From assembly GCA_020725265.1 (NCBI GenBank), contig DYFK01000014.1:24452-88451 (forward strand): a DNA stretch of 64,000 bases, given 5' to 3'. The notes under the pieces were generated by a model. The model worked only from the letters and a program-made list of their open reading frames with translations. It did no database searches and had not been told where the DNA came from. A program made the translations under genes and the position numbers. Below are positions 32,840 to 44,407 of the stretch, piece after piece. Each line of letters begins with the position of its first letter. The stretch's first letter is position 1. The DNA is from Hydrogenophilus sp. Lineage in GTDB: Bacteria > Pseudomonadota > Gammaproteobacteria > Burkholderiales > Thiobacillaceae.

Positions 32840-35569
32840 TTACAGAGTTCTGGCCACCTCGACCACCTCGTAACATTCGAGTTGATCGCCTTCCTGGATG
32901 TCGTTGAAATTCTTCAGGTTAAGGCCGCATTCGAAGCCGGCCTTGACTTCCTTGACGTCATCCTTGAAGCGTTTCAGGGAATCCAGTTCGCCATCGTGAA
33001 CGACGACGTTCTCGCGCAGCACTCGAACCCGGGCCGACCGCTTGAGCACGCCATCGAGGACGTAGCAACCGGCCACCGCGCCGACCTTGGTGATGCGGAA
33101 CACCTGCCGGATCTCCGCGAGGCCAAGTGCGTTTTCGCGCTTTTCTGGGGAAAGCAGGCCGGACATGGCCGCCTTCACATCATCCACGGCCTCGTAGATG
33201 ATGTTGTAGTAGCGCACGTCGACCCCGGCGGTTTCGGCCAGTTTGCGCGCCTGGGCATCCGCGCGGACATTGAAGCCGAGGATGACGGCACCGGAGGCGA
33301 TCGCCAGGTTGATGTCCGATTCGGAAATCGCGCCGACCGCGGAGTGGATGATGTTGACCTTGACCTCGGCGGTGGACAGCTTTTGCAACGCGTGGGCCAG
33401 GCCTTCGTAGGAGCCCTGCATATCGGCCTTGAGGATGATGGGCAGGGATTTGACTTCGCCCTCGCCCATTTGCTCGAACATGTTTTCCAGCTTGGCTGCC
33501 TGCTGTCGCGCCAGCTTGACGTCACGGAACTTGCCCTGACGGAACAGGGCGATCTCGCGCGCCTTGCGCTCGTCCGGCAACACCAGCACATCCTCGCCAG
33601 CGGCCGGAACCTCGGACAAGCCCTGAATCTCGACCGGGATGGCGGGACCAGCCTCGGAGATCGGCTTGCCGGTCTCGTCGAGCATCGCCCGCACCTTGCC
33701 GAACGCGGTGCCGGCCAGCATGACATCCCCGCGCTTGAGCGTGCCCGACTGCACCAGAACGGTGGCCACCGGGCCACGCCCCTTGTCGAGACGGGATTCG
33801 ATCACGACGCCCTTTGCCGGACTGTCGACCGGAGCCCGCAGCTCCAGTACTTCCGCTTGCAGCAGCACCGAGTCCAGCAGATCGTCGATGCCGATGCCGG
33901 TCTTGGCGGAAACGTCGACGAACTGGGCATCTCCGCCCCATTCCTCGGGAACCACGCCCTCGTTGGAGATTTCCTGACGGATTTTTTCCGGATTGGCCTC
34001 CGGCTTGTCGATCTTGTTGACCGCGACCACGATCGGCACGTTGCCGGCCTTGGCGTGATGGATCGCCTCGCGCGTCTGCGGCATGACGCCGTCATCGGCC
34101 GCGACCACCAGAATAACGATGTCGGTAGCCTTGGCGCCACGCGCCCGCATCGCGGTAAAGGCTTCGTGACCCGGCGTATCGAGGAAGGTGACCATGCCCT
34201 TCGCCGTTTCCACGTGATACGCGCCGATGTGCTGGGTGATGCCGCCGGCCTCTCCAGCCGCCACGCGGGTACGCCGGATGTAATCGAGCAGCGAGGTCTT
34301 GCCATGGTCCACATGGCCCATGACCGTGACGACCGGCGCCCGCGGCTTCAATTCGGCTTCCTTGTGATCGCCGCTGTCGACCAGATAGGACTCGGGCGTA
34401 TCAGTGGGCGCCGGCTTGGCGATATGACCAAGCTCCTCGACCACGATCATCGCGGTCTCCTGATCGAGCACCTGGTTGATGGTGACCATGGATCCCATCT
34501 TCATCAGAGTCTTGATCACTTCCGCGGCCTTGACCGACATCTTGTGCGCCAGATCGGCGACGCTGATCGTTTCCGGAATCAGCACCTCGCGAACCACCGG
34601 CTCGACAACCACGTGCTGAGCAGGTTCGTGGTCGGACTTGTGACGCCCTCCCTTCTTGCTGCGCCAGCCGTTCCCGGTATCCACCGCGCCCCGGGTCTTG
34701 AGCCCCGGGCGCTTGTTGGTGATCGGCTCATCCTTGCCCTTTTTGGCCACCGCCTTGTCGGTCTTGGGCTTGACACTTGGCTTGACAGCGGGCCGCTGAT
34801 CGGCGGCGGGCCTGGCTTCCTCGACGGGCGCTGGCGGCGGTGGCTGACGGGCCACCTCCTCGGCGCGGCGGCGAGCGGCCTCGCGCTCCTGCTTGGCTTT
34901 CAACTCGGCTTCCTGAATCGCGCGCAGCTCCGCCTGGCGAGCGGATTCGCGCTGGCGAGCCAGACGCTCCTCATCACTCAGGATCGAGGGAATCCTGGCC
35001 GGCCGGGGTGGAGCAGGCTCAGCCGGTGGCTCCACCATCGCGGCATCAGCCTTTCCGGGCTCCGCAATCGGCTCCGGAACCGGCTCGCTGGCTGCCTCGA
35101 CAACCGGTTCGGTCGGTACGGTTTCGGGCACCTGGGTTGGCACCGGCTCGACGCGCGCCTCGATAACGGTTTCCACCACTGGCACCTCGGTTTCCGGCTC
35201 GACCACCGGTGCCGGAACCAGCGTCTCGACCGGTGCGGTGGTTTCCGGCAACTCGGCCGAAACCGGCTCGGAGGGCAGCTCCTCGCGCTTGACCAATACC
35301 CGCTTCTTGCGAACCTCGACCTGGACGGTACGGGTGCGGCCACTGCTGTCGGCGGTCTTGATCTCGCTCGATTGCTTGCGCGTCAGGGTGATCTTGGTCT
35401 TGGGCGCGGATGCGCCATGCTTGCCACGCAGATAATCCAGCAAGCGGGTTTTATCCAGATCGGACAGCGTGTCGCCAGCGCCCTTGACGGACACGCCAGC
35501 GGCCTGCAACTGCTTGACCAGCAGCGCCGGATCGACCTTGAGTTCTGTAGCAAACTGTTCAACGTTCAT
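32840..35569 (-). CDS. infB: Translation initiation factor IF-2
   Basis: [57 protein letters not shown]-terminal IF2 domain and low-complexity linker. Confidence 0.98.
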   Translation of the reverse strand: MNVEQFATELKVDPALLVKQLQAAGVSVKGAGDTLSDLDKTRLLDYLRGKHGASAPKTKITLTRKQSSEIKTADSSGRTRTVQVEVRKKRVLVKREELPSEPVSAELPETTAPVETLVPAPVVEPETEVPVVETVIEARVEPVPTQVPETVPTEPVVEAASEPVPEPIAEPGKADAAMVEPPAEPAPPRPARIPSILSDEERLARQRESARQAELRAIQEAELKAKQEREAARRRAEEVARQPPPPAPVEEARPAADQRPAVKPSVKPKTDKAVAKKGKDEPITNKRPGLKTRGAVDTGNGWRSKKGGRHKSDHEPAQHVVVEPVVREVLIPETISVADLAHKMSVKAAEVIKTLMKMGSMVTINQVLDQETAMIVVEELGHIAKPAPTDTPESYLVDSGDHKEAELKPRAPVVTVMGHVDHGKTSLLDYIRRTRVAAGEAGGITQHIGAYHVETAKGMVTFLDTPGHEAFTAMRARGAKATDIVILVVAADDGVMPQTREAIHHAKAGNVPIVVAVNKIDKPEANPEKIRQEISNEGVVPEEWGGDAQFVDVSAKTGIGIDDLLDSVLLQAEVLELRAPVDSPAKGVVIESRLDKGRGPVATVLVQSGTLKRGDVMLAGTAFGKVRAMLDETGKPISEAGPAIPVEIQGLSEVPAAGEDVLVLPDERKAREIALFRQGKFRDVKLARQQAAKLENMFEQMGEGEVKSLPIILKADMQGSYEGLAHALQKLSTAEVKVNIIHSAVGAISESDINLAIASGAVILGFNVRADAQARKLAETAGVDVRYYNIIYEAVDDVKAAMSGLLSPEKRENALGLAEIRQVFRITKVGAVAGCYVLDGVLKRSARVRVLRENVVVHDGELDSLKRFKDDVKEVKAGFECGLNLKNFNDIQEGDQLECYEVVEVARTL

Positions 35570-35580
35570 GCTCTTCCTCG

Positions 35581-37062
35581 TCAGGCCCTCGCCAGGATGG
35601 GCGCGCGCGCGGTCATGATCAACGACTTGGCGCGTTCCTCGTCCAACCCGGTGAGTTCAACCAGTTCATCGACCGCCAGATCGGCGAGATCCTCGGCGTT
35701 GTTGACCCCTTTGGAGCTCAACAATGACGCGGTTTCCTCATCCATCCCGGATACGCTCATCAAGTCGGCCGCCGCGCTCTCGACCGCCTCCTCCTGAACG
35801 ATGGCATCGGTGAGCAGCGCGTCGCGGGCGCGAGCGCGCAGCTCGTTGATGGTGTCCTCGTCGAACGCGTCGATTTCGAGCATCTCGGCGAGCGGCACGT
35901 AGGCAACCTCCTCCAGGCTGGTGAAGCCTTCCTCGACCAGCACCTGGGCAACGTCCTCGTCAACGTCAAGCTTGGTCATGAACATGCCGATCAGGCTCTC
36001 GGCTTCCTGCTGGTGCTTCTGCTCGGCCTCATCGACCGACAGGATGTTGATGTCCCAGCCAGTGAGTTCGGAGGCGAGGCGCACGTTCTGGCCATAACGC
36101 CCGATCGCGATCTCGACCTGATCCGGCTCCACCACCACGTCCATGGCGTGCTTGTCCTCATCCATGACGATACTGGACACCACCGCCGGCGACAGCGCGT
36201 TGATCACGAACTGCGCGGGGTCGGCCGACCACAGCACGATGTCCACACGCTCCCCGTTCAGTTCGTTGGTGACGGCGGTGACGCGGGTACCGCGCACGCC
36301 GATGCAGGTGCCCTGGGGATCGACACGAGGATCGTTGGATTTCACCGCGATCTTGGCGCGGATACCGGGGTCGCGCGCGGCCGCCTTGATCTCGACGATA
36401 CCCTCCTCGACCTCCGGCACTTCCAGGCGGAACAGCTCCATGATGAATTCCGGCGCGGTGCGCGACAGCACCAGTTGCGGGCCACGCCCACCGCGCTCGG
36501 CGCGCGCCAGATAGGCGCGCACACGGTCGCCGACACGGAGATTTTCCTTGGGGATCATCTGGTCTTTCTCCAGACGCCCTTCGATGCGGCCGGATTCAAC
36601 CACGGCACTGCCACGCTCCATGCGCTTGACGGTGCCGGAGACCAGTGCCTCGTTGCGCGCGAGGAAATCGTTGAGCACCTGTTCGCGCTCGGCATCACGG
36701 ATCTTTTGCAGGATGACCTGCTTCGCGGCCTGCGCGCCGATACGGCCGAAATCCACGGCCTCGACCGGTTCCTCGACGAATTCGCCGACCTGGATGTCGG
36801 GCTGAATCTCCTGCGCCTCGAACAACAGATACTGGCGATCCGGATGCTCAAGACCCGCCTCGTCGGGCAACACCTCCCAGCGCCGGAAAGCCTGGTACTC
36901 ACCAGTCTTGTGATCGATCTCCACACGGATCTCGGCATCTTCGGTGAAGCGCTTCTTGGTCGCATGGGCCAGTGCCGATTCCAATGCGCCAAACACCACC
37001 TCGGGCGCCACATTCTTTTCACGCGCCAAGGCGTCAGCCAGCAACAAAATTTCCCGACTCAT
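35581..37062 (-). CDS. nusA: Transcription termination/antitermination factor NusA
   Basis: [40 protein letters not shown]1, KH ([28 protein letters not shown]) and C-terminal acidic repeats. Confidence 0.98.
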   Translation of the reverse strand: MSREILLLADALAREKNVAPEVVFGALESALAHATKKRFTEDAEIRVEIDHKTGEYQAFRRWEVLPDEAGLEHPDRQYLLFEAQEIQPDIQVGEFVEEPVEAVDFGRIGAQAAKQVILQKIRDAEREQVLNDFLARNEALVSGTVKRMERGSAVVESGRIEGRLEKDQMIPKENLRVGDRVRAYLARAERGGRGPQLVLSRTAPEFIMELFRLEVPEVEEGIVEIKAAARDPGIRAKIAVKSNDPRVDPQGTCIGVRGTRVTAVTNELNGERVDIVLWSADPAQFVINALSPAVVSSIVMDEDKHAMDVVVEPDQVEIAIGRYGQNVRLASELTGWDINILSVDEAEQKHQQEAESLIGMFMTKLDVDEDVAQVLVEEGFTSLEEVAYVPLAEMLEIDAFDEDTINELRARARDALLTDAIVQEEAVESAAADLMSVSGMDEETASLLSSKGVNNAEDLADLAVDELVELTGLDEERAKSLIMTARAPILARA

Positions 37063-37508
37063 CGTTTCCTCCGGGTCAAACCCTCTAACTCCGGCGCCAG
37101 TCGAGCTGAATCCACCTCGGTAAGGGGGATCTCGACCATCGCGCCATCCATCTCCAGTTTCAACATGCCATCCGCCAGACCACGCAACACGCCGTTGAAA
37201 CGCTTGCGACCGTCGATGGGCGCATGGAGGCGCAGATTCACCCGCTCACCGGCGAAACGCTCGAAATCAGCGGCCTTCACCAACGGCCGATCCAATCCCG
37301 GCGACGAAACCTCCAGCCGTTCGTAATCGACGTTTTCAACCATGAACAGTCGCGTCAGCTGGTTGCTCACTCGCACGCAGTCATCCACCACGATACCGCC
37401 GGGTTTGTCGATATAAAGACGCAACAGGCCCCGGCCCACGCGTTCCAGCGCGACCAGTTCGTACCCCATGCCCACCAGGGTCGGTTCGATCAATGCCTGC
37501 AGATTCAT
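37059..37508 (-). CDS. rimP: Ribosome maturation factor RimP
   Basis: [50 protein letters not shown]. Confidence 0.95.
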   Translation of the reverse strand: MNLQALIEPTLVGMGYELVALERVGRGLLRLYIDKPGGIVVDDCVRVSNQLTRLFMVENVDYERLEVSSPGLDRPLVKAADFERFAGERVNLRLHAPIDGRKRFNGVLRGLADGMLKLEMDGAMVEIPLTEVDSARLAPELEGLTRRKR

Positions 37509-37632
37509 GATGAGAAATAAAAAATGGGCCGAAGCCCATCTGAAAACCTATCAAGTATACATCAATTCTTACATTCCCGGCTCCGGTCCGGAAAGGTCTG
37601 GCGGGAACCGTGGCTCCCCGCCGGACCTGCCG

Positions 37633-37965
37633 TCATCGGATCGCCAGGAGCTCGACCTCGAATACCAGAGTCGCATTGGGCGGAATGACGCCGCCGGCGC
37701 CGCGCGCGCCATAGCCCATTTCCGGCGGAATGGTCAGTTTGCGTTTGCCACCGACCTTCATGCCGGCGACCCCTTCGTCCCAACCACGGATCACGTAGCC
37801 CCGACCCAGCGGAAAATCGAACGGCTCGTTCCGGTCGACGCTGGAATCGAACTTGACACCATCGGTCAGCCAGCCGGTGTAATGGACGCTGACGACGCGT
37901 CCGGCTTGGGCCTCGTCACCATCGCCGATGACAATTTCCTCGATGACCAGATTGCTCTCGGACAT
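37633..37965 (-). CDS. FKBP-type peptidyl-prolyl cis-trans isomerase
   Basis: [62 protein letters not shown]. Confidence 0.95.
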   Translation of the reverse strand: MSESNLVIEEIVIGDGDEAQAGRVVSVHYTGWLTDGVKFDSSVDRNEPFDFPLGRGYVIRGWDEGVAGMKVGGKRKLTIPPEMGYGARGAGGVIPPNATLVFEVELLAIR

Positions 37966-38023
37966 GGATATCTCCTGAAAAAATAACGGCGCGGCATGCC
38001 GCGCCGTCGTAAATGAAAAAGGG

Positions 38024-38716
38024 TTATTGCAGCACGACCAGGACGACGCGGCGATTCTCGTCACGGCCCGCCCGGAGTTTGTTGTCGGCGACCGGCATCG
38101 ACTCGCCGTAGGAAATCACCGACATGCGATGCAGCGGAATGCCGGCTTCCATGTTCAGGAAGCGGCGCACATTCTCGGCCCGGCGCTCGCCCACGAGCAG
38201 GTTGTAAGCGGCCTCGCCCATGCTGTCGGTATGACCCTGGATTTCGATGAACACGTTCTTGTTTTCTTCCTTCAAGCGGTCCGCGAATTCGGTCAGCGCG
38301 GCCTTGGCGTCGTCACTCAGCGCGGTCTTGTTGCGACCAAACTTGAGGGTTTCCTCGGTCATCACGACTTCGTACACCAGCTTGCCTTCCGCCAGTTTGC
38401 CGGCGGCGATGGCCCGGTCCATGGCATCCTGGGCGGTTCGGGTCAGCTCGGCGATCGCGGCTTCGTTGCGGGCGATACGTTCCGCTTGCGCGCCAAGGTC
38501 CACGCGAATGGACTGGATCTCACCGGCCTGACCATCGACCCGCCGGTCAACCGCCTTGATCGCCGCGTCGGCCGCGTTCGCCCGCCCTTCCAGTTTGTCG
38601 ACGCGAACAACGACGGGATCGAGCTGGCTCTTGACGTACTCGTGCACGTACTCCTTGGTCGCGCAACCGGACAACATGAGCATGGACAACACCGTGATCG
38701 GCAGAATTATTTTCAT
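38024..38716 (-). CDS. OmpA-family lipoprotein
   Basis: Lipobox [10 protein letters not shown]-terminal OmpA domain [31 protein letters not shown]...[11 protein letters not shown]. Confidence 0.9.
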   Translation of the reverse strand: MKIILPITVLSMLMLSGCATKEYVHEYVKSQLDPVVVRVDKLEGRANAADAAIKAVDRRVDGQAGEIQSIRVDLGAQAERIARNEAAIAELTRTAQDAMDRAIAAGKLAEGKLVYEVVMTEETLKFGRNKTALSDDAKAALTEFADRLKEENKNVFIEIQGHTDSMGEAAYNLLVGERRAENVRRFLNMEAGIPLHRMSVISYGESMPVADNKLRAGRDENRRVVLVVLQ

Positions 38717-38826
38717 GACGCGCCTCGACGATTTGAAGAATATGGAGAACAGGATGAATGGAACTGATTATCGCAGTGTAGCTTAACGTCCCGGCGTCCA
38801 GAAACTTGAATTTCCTCGCCAACGGC

Positions 38827-40215
38827 TCATTCCGGGGGCATCAGGTAATCGATGCCGCCCTGATCGATCTGGATTTCGATCATGCCGCCATCGACGGTTT
38901 CCGGTCGGTGCCCGACCAGCTCCGGGAACATCAGCACCAACGCCACCATGATCAACTGAATACCCAGAAACGGCACCGCGCCCCAGTAGATGTCGGTGGT
39001 CCGCACCGAACGGGGCGCGACGCCACGCAAGTAGAACAGCGCGAAGCCGAATGGCGGGTGCATGAACGACGTCTGCATGTTGATGCCGAGCAACACGCCG
39101 AACCAGATCAGGTCGATGCCGAGCTTCTCCGCGACCGGCACCAGCAGCGGCACGACGATGAAGGCGATCTCGAAAAAATCCAGGAAAAAGGCCAGCAAAA
39201 ACACCAGCACGCTGACCGCGATCAGAAAACCGATGACGCCGCCGGGCAACCCGGCCAGCAGGTTTTCCACCCAGACGTCGCCCTCGAGCAGACGGAACAC
39301 CAGGGTGAAGACCGTCGAGCCGATCAGGATGAAGATGACGAAACTGGTCAGGCGCGCGGTCGAATCCATGGCCTGGCGGAGCAGCCCGAGATCGAGCCGC
39401 TTGCGCGCGAGCGCCAGCACAAGCGCGCCCACGGCGCCCATGGCACCGCCTTCGGTGGGGGTCGCGATGCCCATGAAAATCGTGCCCAGCACCAGAAAGA
39501 TCAGGATCAGCGGCGGCAGCATCACCCGCAGCGCCCGACCGACCAGCACCAGCCCCCCCGGGCCACGGGCGGCTACCGGCATGGCCGGCACGCTGGCGGG
39601 ACGGAACAGCGTCAGCAGGAAGATGAAGAGCATGTACGAACCCGCCAGCATCAGGCTCGGGGTCAGGGCGCCGCGATACATGTCGCCGACCGACACCCGC
39701 AACTGGTCGGCCAGGATGATCAGCACCAGCGATGGCGGAATGATCTGGGCAAGCGTACCCGAGGCGGCGATGACCCCGGTCGCCACGCGGGTGTCGTAGC
39801 CATGACGCAGCATGATCGGCAACGAGATCAGCCCCATCGCGATCACCGACGCCGCCACCACGCCGGTGGTCGCGGCCAGCAGGGCACCGACCAGCACCAC
39901 CGCGTAGGCAAGACCGCCACGCAGTGCCCCGAACAACTGGCCGATGGCGTCGAGCAGATCCTCGGCCATGCCACTGCGCTCCAGGATCAGGCCCATGAAA
40001 GTGAAGAACGGGATCGCCAGCAGGGTGGCATTGGACATGATGCCGAACACCCGTTCGGGCAGCGCCTGCAACTGCTCGAAACCGAGGTAGCCCATCTGCA
40101 TGCCGATCACGCCGAACAGCAGACCGTTGGCGGCGAGCGCGAAAGCGACCGGGTAGCCGAGCAGCAGGAACGCCACCAGACCGACGAACATCAGCGGCGC
40201 CATCAGCTCGAACAT
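38827..40215 (-). CDS. TRAP transporter large permease (DctM-like)
   Basis: Multi-TM; GTLAQIIPPSLVLIILADQLRVSVGDMYRGALTPSLML; PTEGGAMGAVGAL. Confidence 0.93.
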   Translation of the reverse strand: MFELMAPLMFVGLVAFLLLGYPVAFALAANGLLFGVIGMQMGYLGFEQLQALPERVFGIMSNATLLAIPFFTFMGLILERSGMAEDLLDAIGQLFGALRGGLAYAVVLVGALLAATTGVVAASVIAMGLISLPIMLRHGYDTRVATGVIAASGTLAQIIPPSLVLIILADQLRVSVGDMYRGALTPSLMLAGSYMLFIFLLTLFRPASVPAMPVAARGPGGLVLVGRALRVMLPPLILIFLVLGTIFMGIATPTEGGAMGAVGALVLALARKRLDLGLLRQAMDSTARLTSFVIFILIGSTVFTLVFRLLEGDVWVENLLAGLPGGVIGFLIAVSVLVFLLAFFLDFFEIAFIVVPLLVPVAEKLGIDLIWFGVLLGINMQTSFMHPPFGFALFYLRGVAPRSVRTTDIYWGAVPFLGIQLIMVALVLMFPELVGHRPETVDGGMIEIQIDQGGIDYLMPPE

Positions 40216-40736
40216 CGATCCTCCTCGCCGAACAAGGTATCGACGCGCCGGAGCACCTCGGCGACCCCCTGCAGGAACAACAGGCCGAAGCCGACCGGAA
40301 TCGCCAGCCGGATCGGCCAGCGCGCCAGTCCTCCTGCATCCGGCGAGGTCTCGCCGATCGCCCAGGATTCAGCGAAGGCGGCCCAACCCAGCCAGGCGAT
40401 CAGGCCGGCCATCGGTAGCAGGAACAGCAGGCCGCCGAACAGGTCGACCCAGGCGCGCGCGCGCGCGGACAGGCGGCCATGGATGACATCGACGCGGACG
40501 TGGCCGTCATGCTTGAGGGTGTAACCGGCACCGAGCAGGAAGATCAGCGCGAACAGGTACCACTGCGACTCCAGCCAGGCGTTCGAGCTGTAATCCAGAC
40601 CGTAACGGACGACGGCATTGCCGGCGGAAATCAATGTCGCCACCAGGACCAGCCATTTGACGGCCTGGCCGACCCGCTCGTTGAGCGCGTCGATGGCCGA
40701 AACCACGCGACGCGTGGCCGAAATCAAGCCAGCCAC
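40203..40736 (-). CDS. TRAP transporter small permease (DctQ-like)
   Basis: Four TM pattern; LLGAGYTLKHDGHVRVDVIHGRLSARARAWVDL. Confidence 0.9.
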   Translation of the reverse strand: MAGLISATRRVVSAIDALNERVGQAVKWLVLVATLISAGNAVVRYGLDYSSNAWLESQWYLFALIFLLGAGYTLKHDGHVRVDVIHGRLSARARAWVDLFGGLLFLLPMAGLIAWLGWAAFAESWAIGETSPDAGGLARWPIRLAIPVGFGLLFLQGVAEVLRRVDTLFGEEDRCSS

Positions 40737-40779
40737 GGCGAAAACCGGGAAGGCGCGTGCCCGGCCATGACCGCCATGT

Positions 40780-42132
40780 TCAATCGCCCGCCACGGTCAT
40801 GCGCTCGATCAGGATCGAGCCGACCCGGCGCGAGCCGCGCGTTTCCACATCGTCACCGATGGCGACGATGCCGGCGAACATGTCGCGCAAATTGCCAGCG
40901 ACCGTGATTTCCTCGACCGGGTAGGCGATTTCACCGTTCTCCACCCAGAAGCCGGCGGCACCGCGCGAGTAATCGCCGGTGACCATGTTGAGGCCGTGGC
41001 CGAGCAGCTCGGTGACCAGCAGGCCGCTGCCCATCCTTTTCAGCAAGGCCGGGAAATCCTCGCCGGTGGAGGGCACGATCAGGTTGTGGTTGCCACCGGC
41101 GTTGCCGGTGCTTTTCATGCCCAGCTTGCGCGCGCTGTAGCTGCCGAGGAAGTACCCCTGGACGACGCCATCGGCGACCACGTCGCGCTCGCGCGTGGCC
41201 ACGCCCTCGGAGTCGAACGGCGACGACGCCAATCCACGCGCCAGGAAAGGCCGCTCCTGGAGCTGGAAAAACCCGGGAAACACCTGGCTGCCCAGACTGT
41301 CGAGCAGGAACGAGGATTTCCGGTACAGATGGCCGCCGGAAATCGCGGACACGAAGCTCGCGATCAGACCGGTGGCGATCGGCGCCTCGAACAGAACCGG
41401 GCATTGCCGGGTCGACAACCGGCGACCATTCAGGCGTCGGACGGTGCGTTCGCCAGCACGCCGACCGACGCGATCCGGGCTGTCCAGATCGGCGGCGGCG
41501 CGCGCGGTGGTGTACCAATAATCGCGCTGCATGGCATCGTTGTCCTCGGCGATCACCGCGCACGACAGGCTCTGCCGGCTGGTCGGATAGCCCCCGCTGA
41601 AGCCCAGGCTGTTGGCGTAGACGAATTGCGAGGATTGGCTGGACAGCGAACCGCCCTCGGAATTGGTGATGCGCGGGTCCACCGCCAGCGCCGCCGCCTC
41701 GCAGGCGCGCGCGAGTTCGGCGGCGGCATCCACCTCGATACTCCATGGGTGGTAGAGGTCGAGATCGGGAAGGTCGCGCGCCAGCTGTTCCGGATCGGCC
41801 AGACCGGCGCAATCGTCCTCGGCGGTGTAACGGGCGATGCTGATCGCCTTGTCGACGGCGCGCGCCAGGGCATCGTCGGAAAAATCGGAAGTCGAGGCAT
41901 GGCCCCGACGCTGCCCCACGTAAACGGTAACGCCCAGGCCCTTGTCGCGGTTGTGCTCGATGGTTTCGATCTCGCCGTGACGAACCGACAGCGACAGACC
42001 GCTGCCCTCGGAAACCTCGGCCTCGGCGGCGGTGGCGCCACCGGCGCGCGCCAGATCGAGCGCCCGCGCCGCCAGATCGCGCAGGGTTTCAGGGCTGAAA
42101 CTGAAAGGATTGCTGGAGGAACGGGTGTTCAC
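40780..42132 (-). CDS. pmbA: Metalloprotease PmbA (TldE) family
   Basis: STRQCPVLFEAPIATGLIASFVSAISGGHLYRKSSFL; GLVTELLGHGLNMVTGDYSRGAAGFWVENGEIAYPVEEITVAGNL-type. Probable GTG start at 42132. Confidence 0.93.
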   Translation of the reverse strand: MNTRSSSNPFSFSPETLRDLAARALDLARAGGATAAEAEVSEGSGLSLSVRHGEIETIEHNRDKGLGVTVYVGQRRGHASTSDFSDDALARAVDKAISIARYTAEDDCAGLADPEQLARDLPDLDLYHPWSIEVDAAAELARACEAAALAVDPRITNSEGGSLSSQSSQFVYANSLGFSGGYPTSRQSLSCAVIAEDNDAMQRDYWYTTARAAADLDSPDRVGRRAGERTVRRLNGRRLSTRQCPVLFEAPIATGLIASFVSAISGGHLYRKSSFLLDSLGSQVFPGFFQLQERPFLARGLASSPFDSEGVATRERDVVADGVVQGYFLGSYSARKLGMKSTGNAGGNHNLIVPSTGEDFPALLKRMGSGLLVTELLGHGLNMVTGDYSRGAAGFWVENGEIAYPVEEITVAGNLRDMFAGIVAIGDDVETRGSRRVGSILIERMTVAGD

Positions 42133-42201
42133 GGGGTGGCCTGGAAATATCGGTAAAGCCGCTATGATAACAACCCGCTCCCGCCCATCTGTCCCATCAT
42201 C

Positions 42202-42720
42202 ATGCGAGAAAACGACTCCGACCACTCCGAGTTCGCCGTCAGCAAGACCCGGCGCAAGAAGGAGAGCGAGGCCCTGCAGGACATCGGTGTCGAACTGGTG
42301 AGGTTGCCACGCGAGCGCCTGGAAAAACTCGACTTACCCGACAACCTGCTGGCCGCGATTCTGGAAGCCCGGCGCATCACCAGCCATGGCGCCATCCGCC
42401 GACAGATGCAGTACATCGGCAAACTGATGCGCGAGGTCGAGGTCGACCCGATCTCCGAGCAGCTCGCCGCCATCCGAGGCGAATCGGCGGCCGCCAAGGC
42501 TGAATTTCATGCGCTGGAAAACTGGCGAGCGCGCTTGCTCGCCGATGACGCGGCAGTCGGCGAATGGCTGGCCGCGCACCCCGGGACCGATATCCAGACC
42601 CTGCGCCAGCTCATCCGCAACGCGCGCAAGGAAGCGACCGAAGGCAAACCGCCCCGTTCCAGCCGGGCATTGTTCAGAATGTTGCGGGATTTGGCCGAAA
42701 CCGGCGAACCGCCGCGTTGA
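42202..42720 (+). CDS. darP: Ribosome-associated protein DarP (YjgA)
   Basis: SKTRRKKESEALQDIGVELVRLPRERLEKLDLPDNLLAAILEARRITSHGAIRRQMQYIGKLMRE; divergent from pmbA. Confidence 0.93.
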   Translation: MRENDSDHSEFAVSKTRRKKESEALQDIGVELVRLPRERLEKLDLPDNLLAAILEARRITSHGAIRRQMQYIGKLMREVEVDPISEQLAAIRGESAAAKAEFHALENWRARLLADDAAVGEWLAAHPGTDIQTLRQLIRNARKEATEGKPPRSSRALFRMLRDLAETGEPPR

Positions 42721-42739
42721 CAGCGCGCCCCACAGCAAC

Positions 42740-42756
42740 CGTCGGTTTTTTTTACA
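42740..42756 (+). promoter_or_regulatory. Candidate enhancer-binding-protein site (UAS) CGT-N11-ACA
   Basis: CGTCGGTTTTTTTTACA; 14/17 identical to TGTCGATTTTTCTTACA at 48536-48552. Confidence 0.5.
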
Positions 42757-42818
42757 TCGGACTCGCGGACCCGCCCAACGATGAACGGAAGACGGCAACC
42801 GCATGGCGTTCCCGGCAT

Positions 42819-42835
42819 CGGCATGGCGCTTGCTT
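42819..42835 (+). promoter_or_regulatory. Candidate sigma-54 -24/-12 promoter
   Basis: CGGCAT-GGCGC-TTGCTT: GG (42820-42821) - N10 - GC (42832-42833). Lies inside the track ORF but upstream of an in-frame ATG at 42866. Confidence 0.5.
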
Positions 42836-42865
42836 GGTGACACCATCCCACTGTCGCCGCCAATC

Positions 42866-44407
42866 ATGCACCCGTTGCCACCGCTCCAGACCTCCCGAGT
42901 CAGCCATCCCGGCGTGCTCGCCCGTCTGCTCGACGAACTGGGTGGAAACCACCGGATCGGCGCGGCGGCCAGACTGTTCCGGATCGACCCCGGTCTCGCC
43001 TTGCTGGCCCTGCGCGCTCTGGCTTCGACCGACACTCCGCCACGCCGGCTGGCTGACCTCGACTTCGAGCAAGCCATCACCCGCCTGGACCCGACGCTGC
43101 TGAAGAACCTGGTGATCGCCCATGCCACCGGCCAGCTGACGACACCACCGATCTCGATCGAGAGCCTGGAAGCCAACTGGCGGCGCGCCCTGGCCACCGC
43201 CCACTTCGCGCGCGCGCTGGCCGCGCGCGCCGGCTATCCGGGCCTGGACGAAGCCTGGCTGGCTGGCCTGTTGTGCTGGCTGCCACGTTTCGGCGCCAAC
43301 GGCGCCGACAGCGCCGAACAACTCCAGACCGAGCTGGACGCGCTCGGTCTGGACAGTTTCCTGGCCGATGTCCTCCGCTATCTGACCGAGCCCGCGCGCC
43401 GGCTGGTCGACGCCGCGCCGCTGGTCCGGCTTGTCATCGCCGCCTACCGCCAGACCATGAACTATCCGGCCTGGATTCCGGCCATGCCCCACCCGGACAC
43501 CCTGTCGCTGGCCGCGCCCATCGACCTCGAGGCCATCCGCGACATTCATCATGCGATGAGCCGCGCCATCGACACGCAGGCCAGGGAAACCGGACTGGTG
43601 CCTACCGCCGAGATCGCTCGCGCGCTCGCCCGCCTGGCCCGACTGGAACTGCTGGCGGCGCGCCACGCCGGAGATCCGGTCGCGGCCCTCGCCGGCAGTC
43701 TGGCCGGGCACGAAGGCTTGCGCCGTATCGTGTTCCTGCGCCTGAACCGGGACAACGGCCTGCTGGAAAGCGTCGATGGCGATGCCGACCCGCGCGTGCC
43801 GCCGATCAGTCTGCGTCCGGAGGGCAGCACGACCGCCGCCGCCTGGGCGTTGCTGACCCGGGCACCGGTGGTGGTACCGCGCGAGGCCCCCGCCGACGCC
43901 GCCGTGCTCGACCTGCAACTGATCCGCCTGACCGGCGCCGAGGGTATCGCCGCGCTACCCATAGTCGGCGCCGGGGCCGACGCGGCCTCGCTTGGCGTCC
44001 TGCTGATTGCTGGCAAACGCGAAAGTCTGGCCGCGCTAGCCACCGATCCACGCCATTACCAATGCCTGGCCGAGCTGACCGCCGCCGCCATCGAAGCGGG
44101 CGACGCCCGCCCGTCCGCCGGATCCCTCGCCCAGCCGACGTCGGCGGCGCGCGCGTTGTCCACGCGCGTGCGCGATGCCGTGCATGAAATCAGCAACCCG
44201 CTCGGCATCATCAAGAACTACCTGGCCCTGGCCCGGGCCAGGCTCGGCGCCGACAACCCGATCCAGACGGAACTGCGAATCCTCGACGAGGAAACCGAAC
44301 GTTGCGCGCGCATCGTGCGGGCGATCTCGCCGGTCGACGACGAAACCGCCCCGATCGAGCCGATCGCGCTATCATCCCCTCACGCCTCCCCGGGGACATC
44401 ACCCTAG
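42866..44407 (+). CDS. HDOD-domain protein with GAF-like region and C-terminal HisKA/DHp domain, no HATPase_c domain
   Basis: HDOD-like N-terminus; VRDAVHEISNPLGIIKNYLALARARLGADNPIQTELRILDEETERCARIVRAI is an H-box DHp domain; protein ends 26 residues later. Track ORF start is 42803; the ATG at 42866 fits the promoter candidate. Confidence 0.75.
   Translation: MHPLPPLQTSRVSHPGVLARLLDELGGNHRIGAAARLFRIDPGLALLALRALASTDTPPRRLADLDFEQAITRLDPTLLKNLVIAHATGQLTTPPISIESLEANWRRALATAHFARALAARAGYPGLDEAWLAGLLCWLPRFGANGADSAEQLQTELDALGLDSFLADVLRYLTEPARRLVDAAPLVRLVIAAYRQTMNYPAWIPAMPHPDTLSLAAPIDLEAIRDIHHAMSRAIDTQARETGLVPTAEIARALARLARLELLAARHAGDPVAALAGSLAGHEGLRRIVFLRLNRDNGLLESVDGDADPRVPPISLRPEGSTTAAAWALLTRAPVVVPREAPADAAVLDLQLIRLTGAEGIAALPIVGAGADAASLGVLLIAGKRESLAALATDPRHYQCLAELTAAAIEAGDARPSAGSLAQPTSAARALSTRVRDAVHEISNPLGIIKNYLALARARLGADNPIQTELRILDEETERCARIVRAISPVDDETAPIEPIALSSPHASPGTSP

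Noticed and set aside
32777-35797. 1006-aa + strand ORF antisense to infB
   Set aside because: High-GC shadow ORF opposite a clear IF-2 coding sequence; repetitive His/Asp/Leu/Gly composition with no recognisable domain.
37555-37580. ATCAATTCTTACATTC as another UAS copy between rimP and the FKBP gene
   Set aside because: Only partial similarity, no sigma-54-like promoter nearby, and both flanking genes are transcribed on the minus strand.
38806-40524. 572-aa + strand Gln/His-rich ORF
   Set aside because: Antisense to the TRAP permease genes; low-complexity composition is a by-product of the opposite strand.
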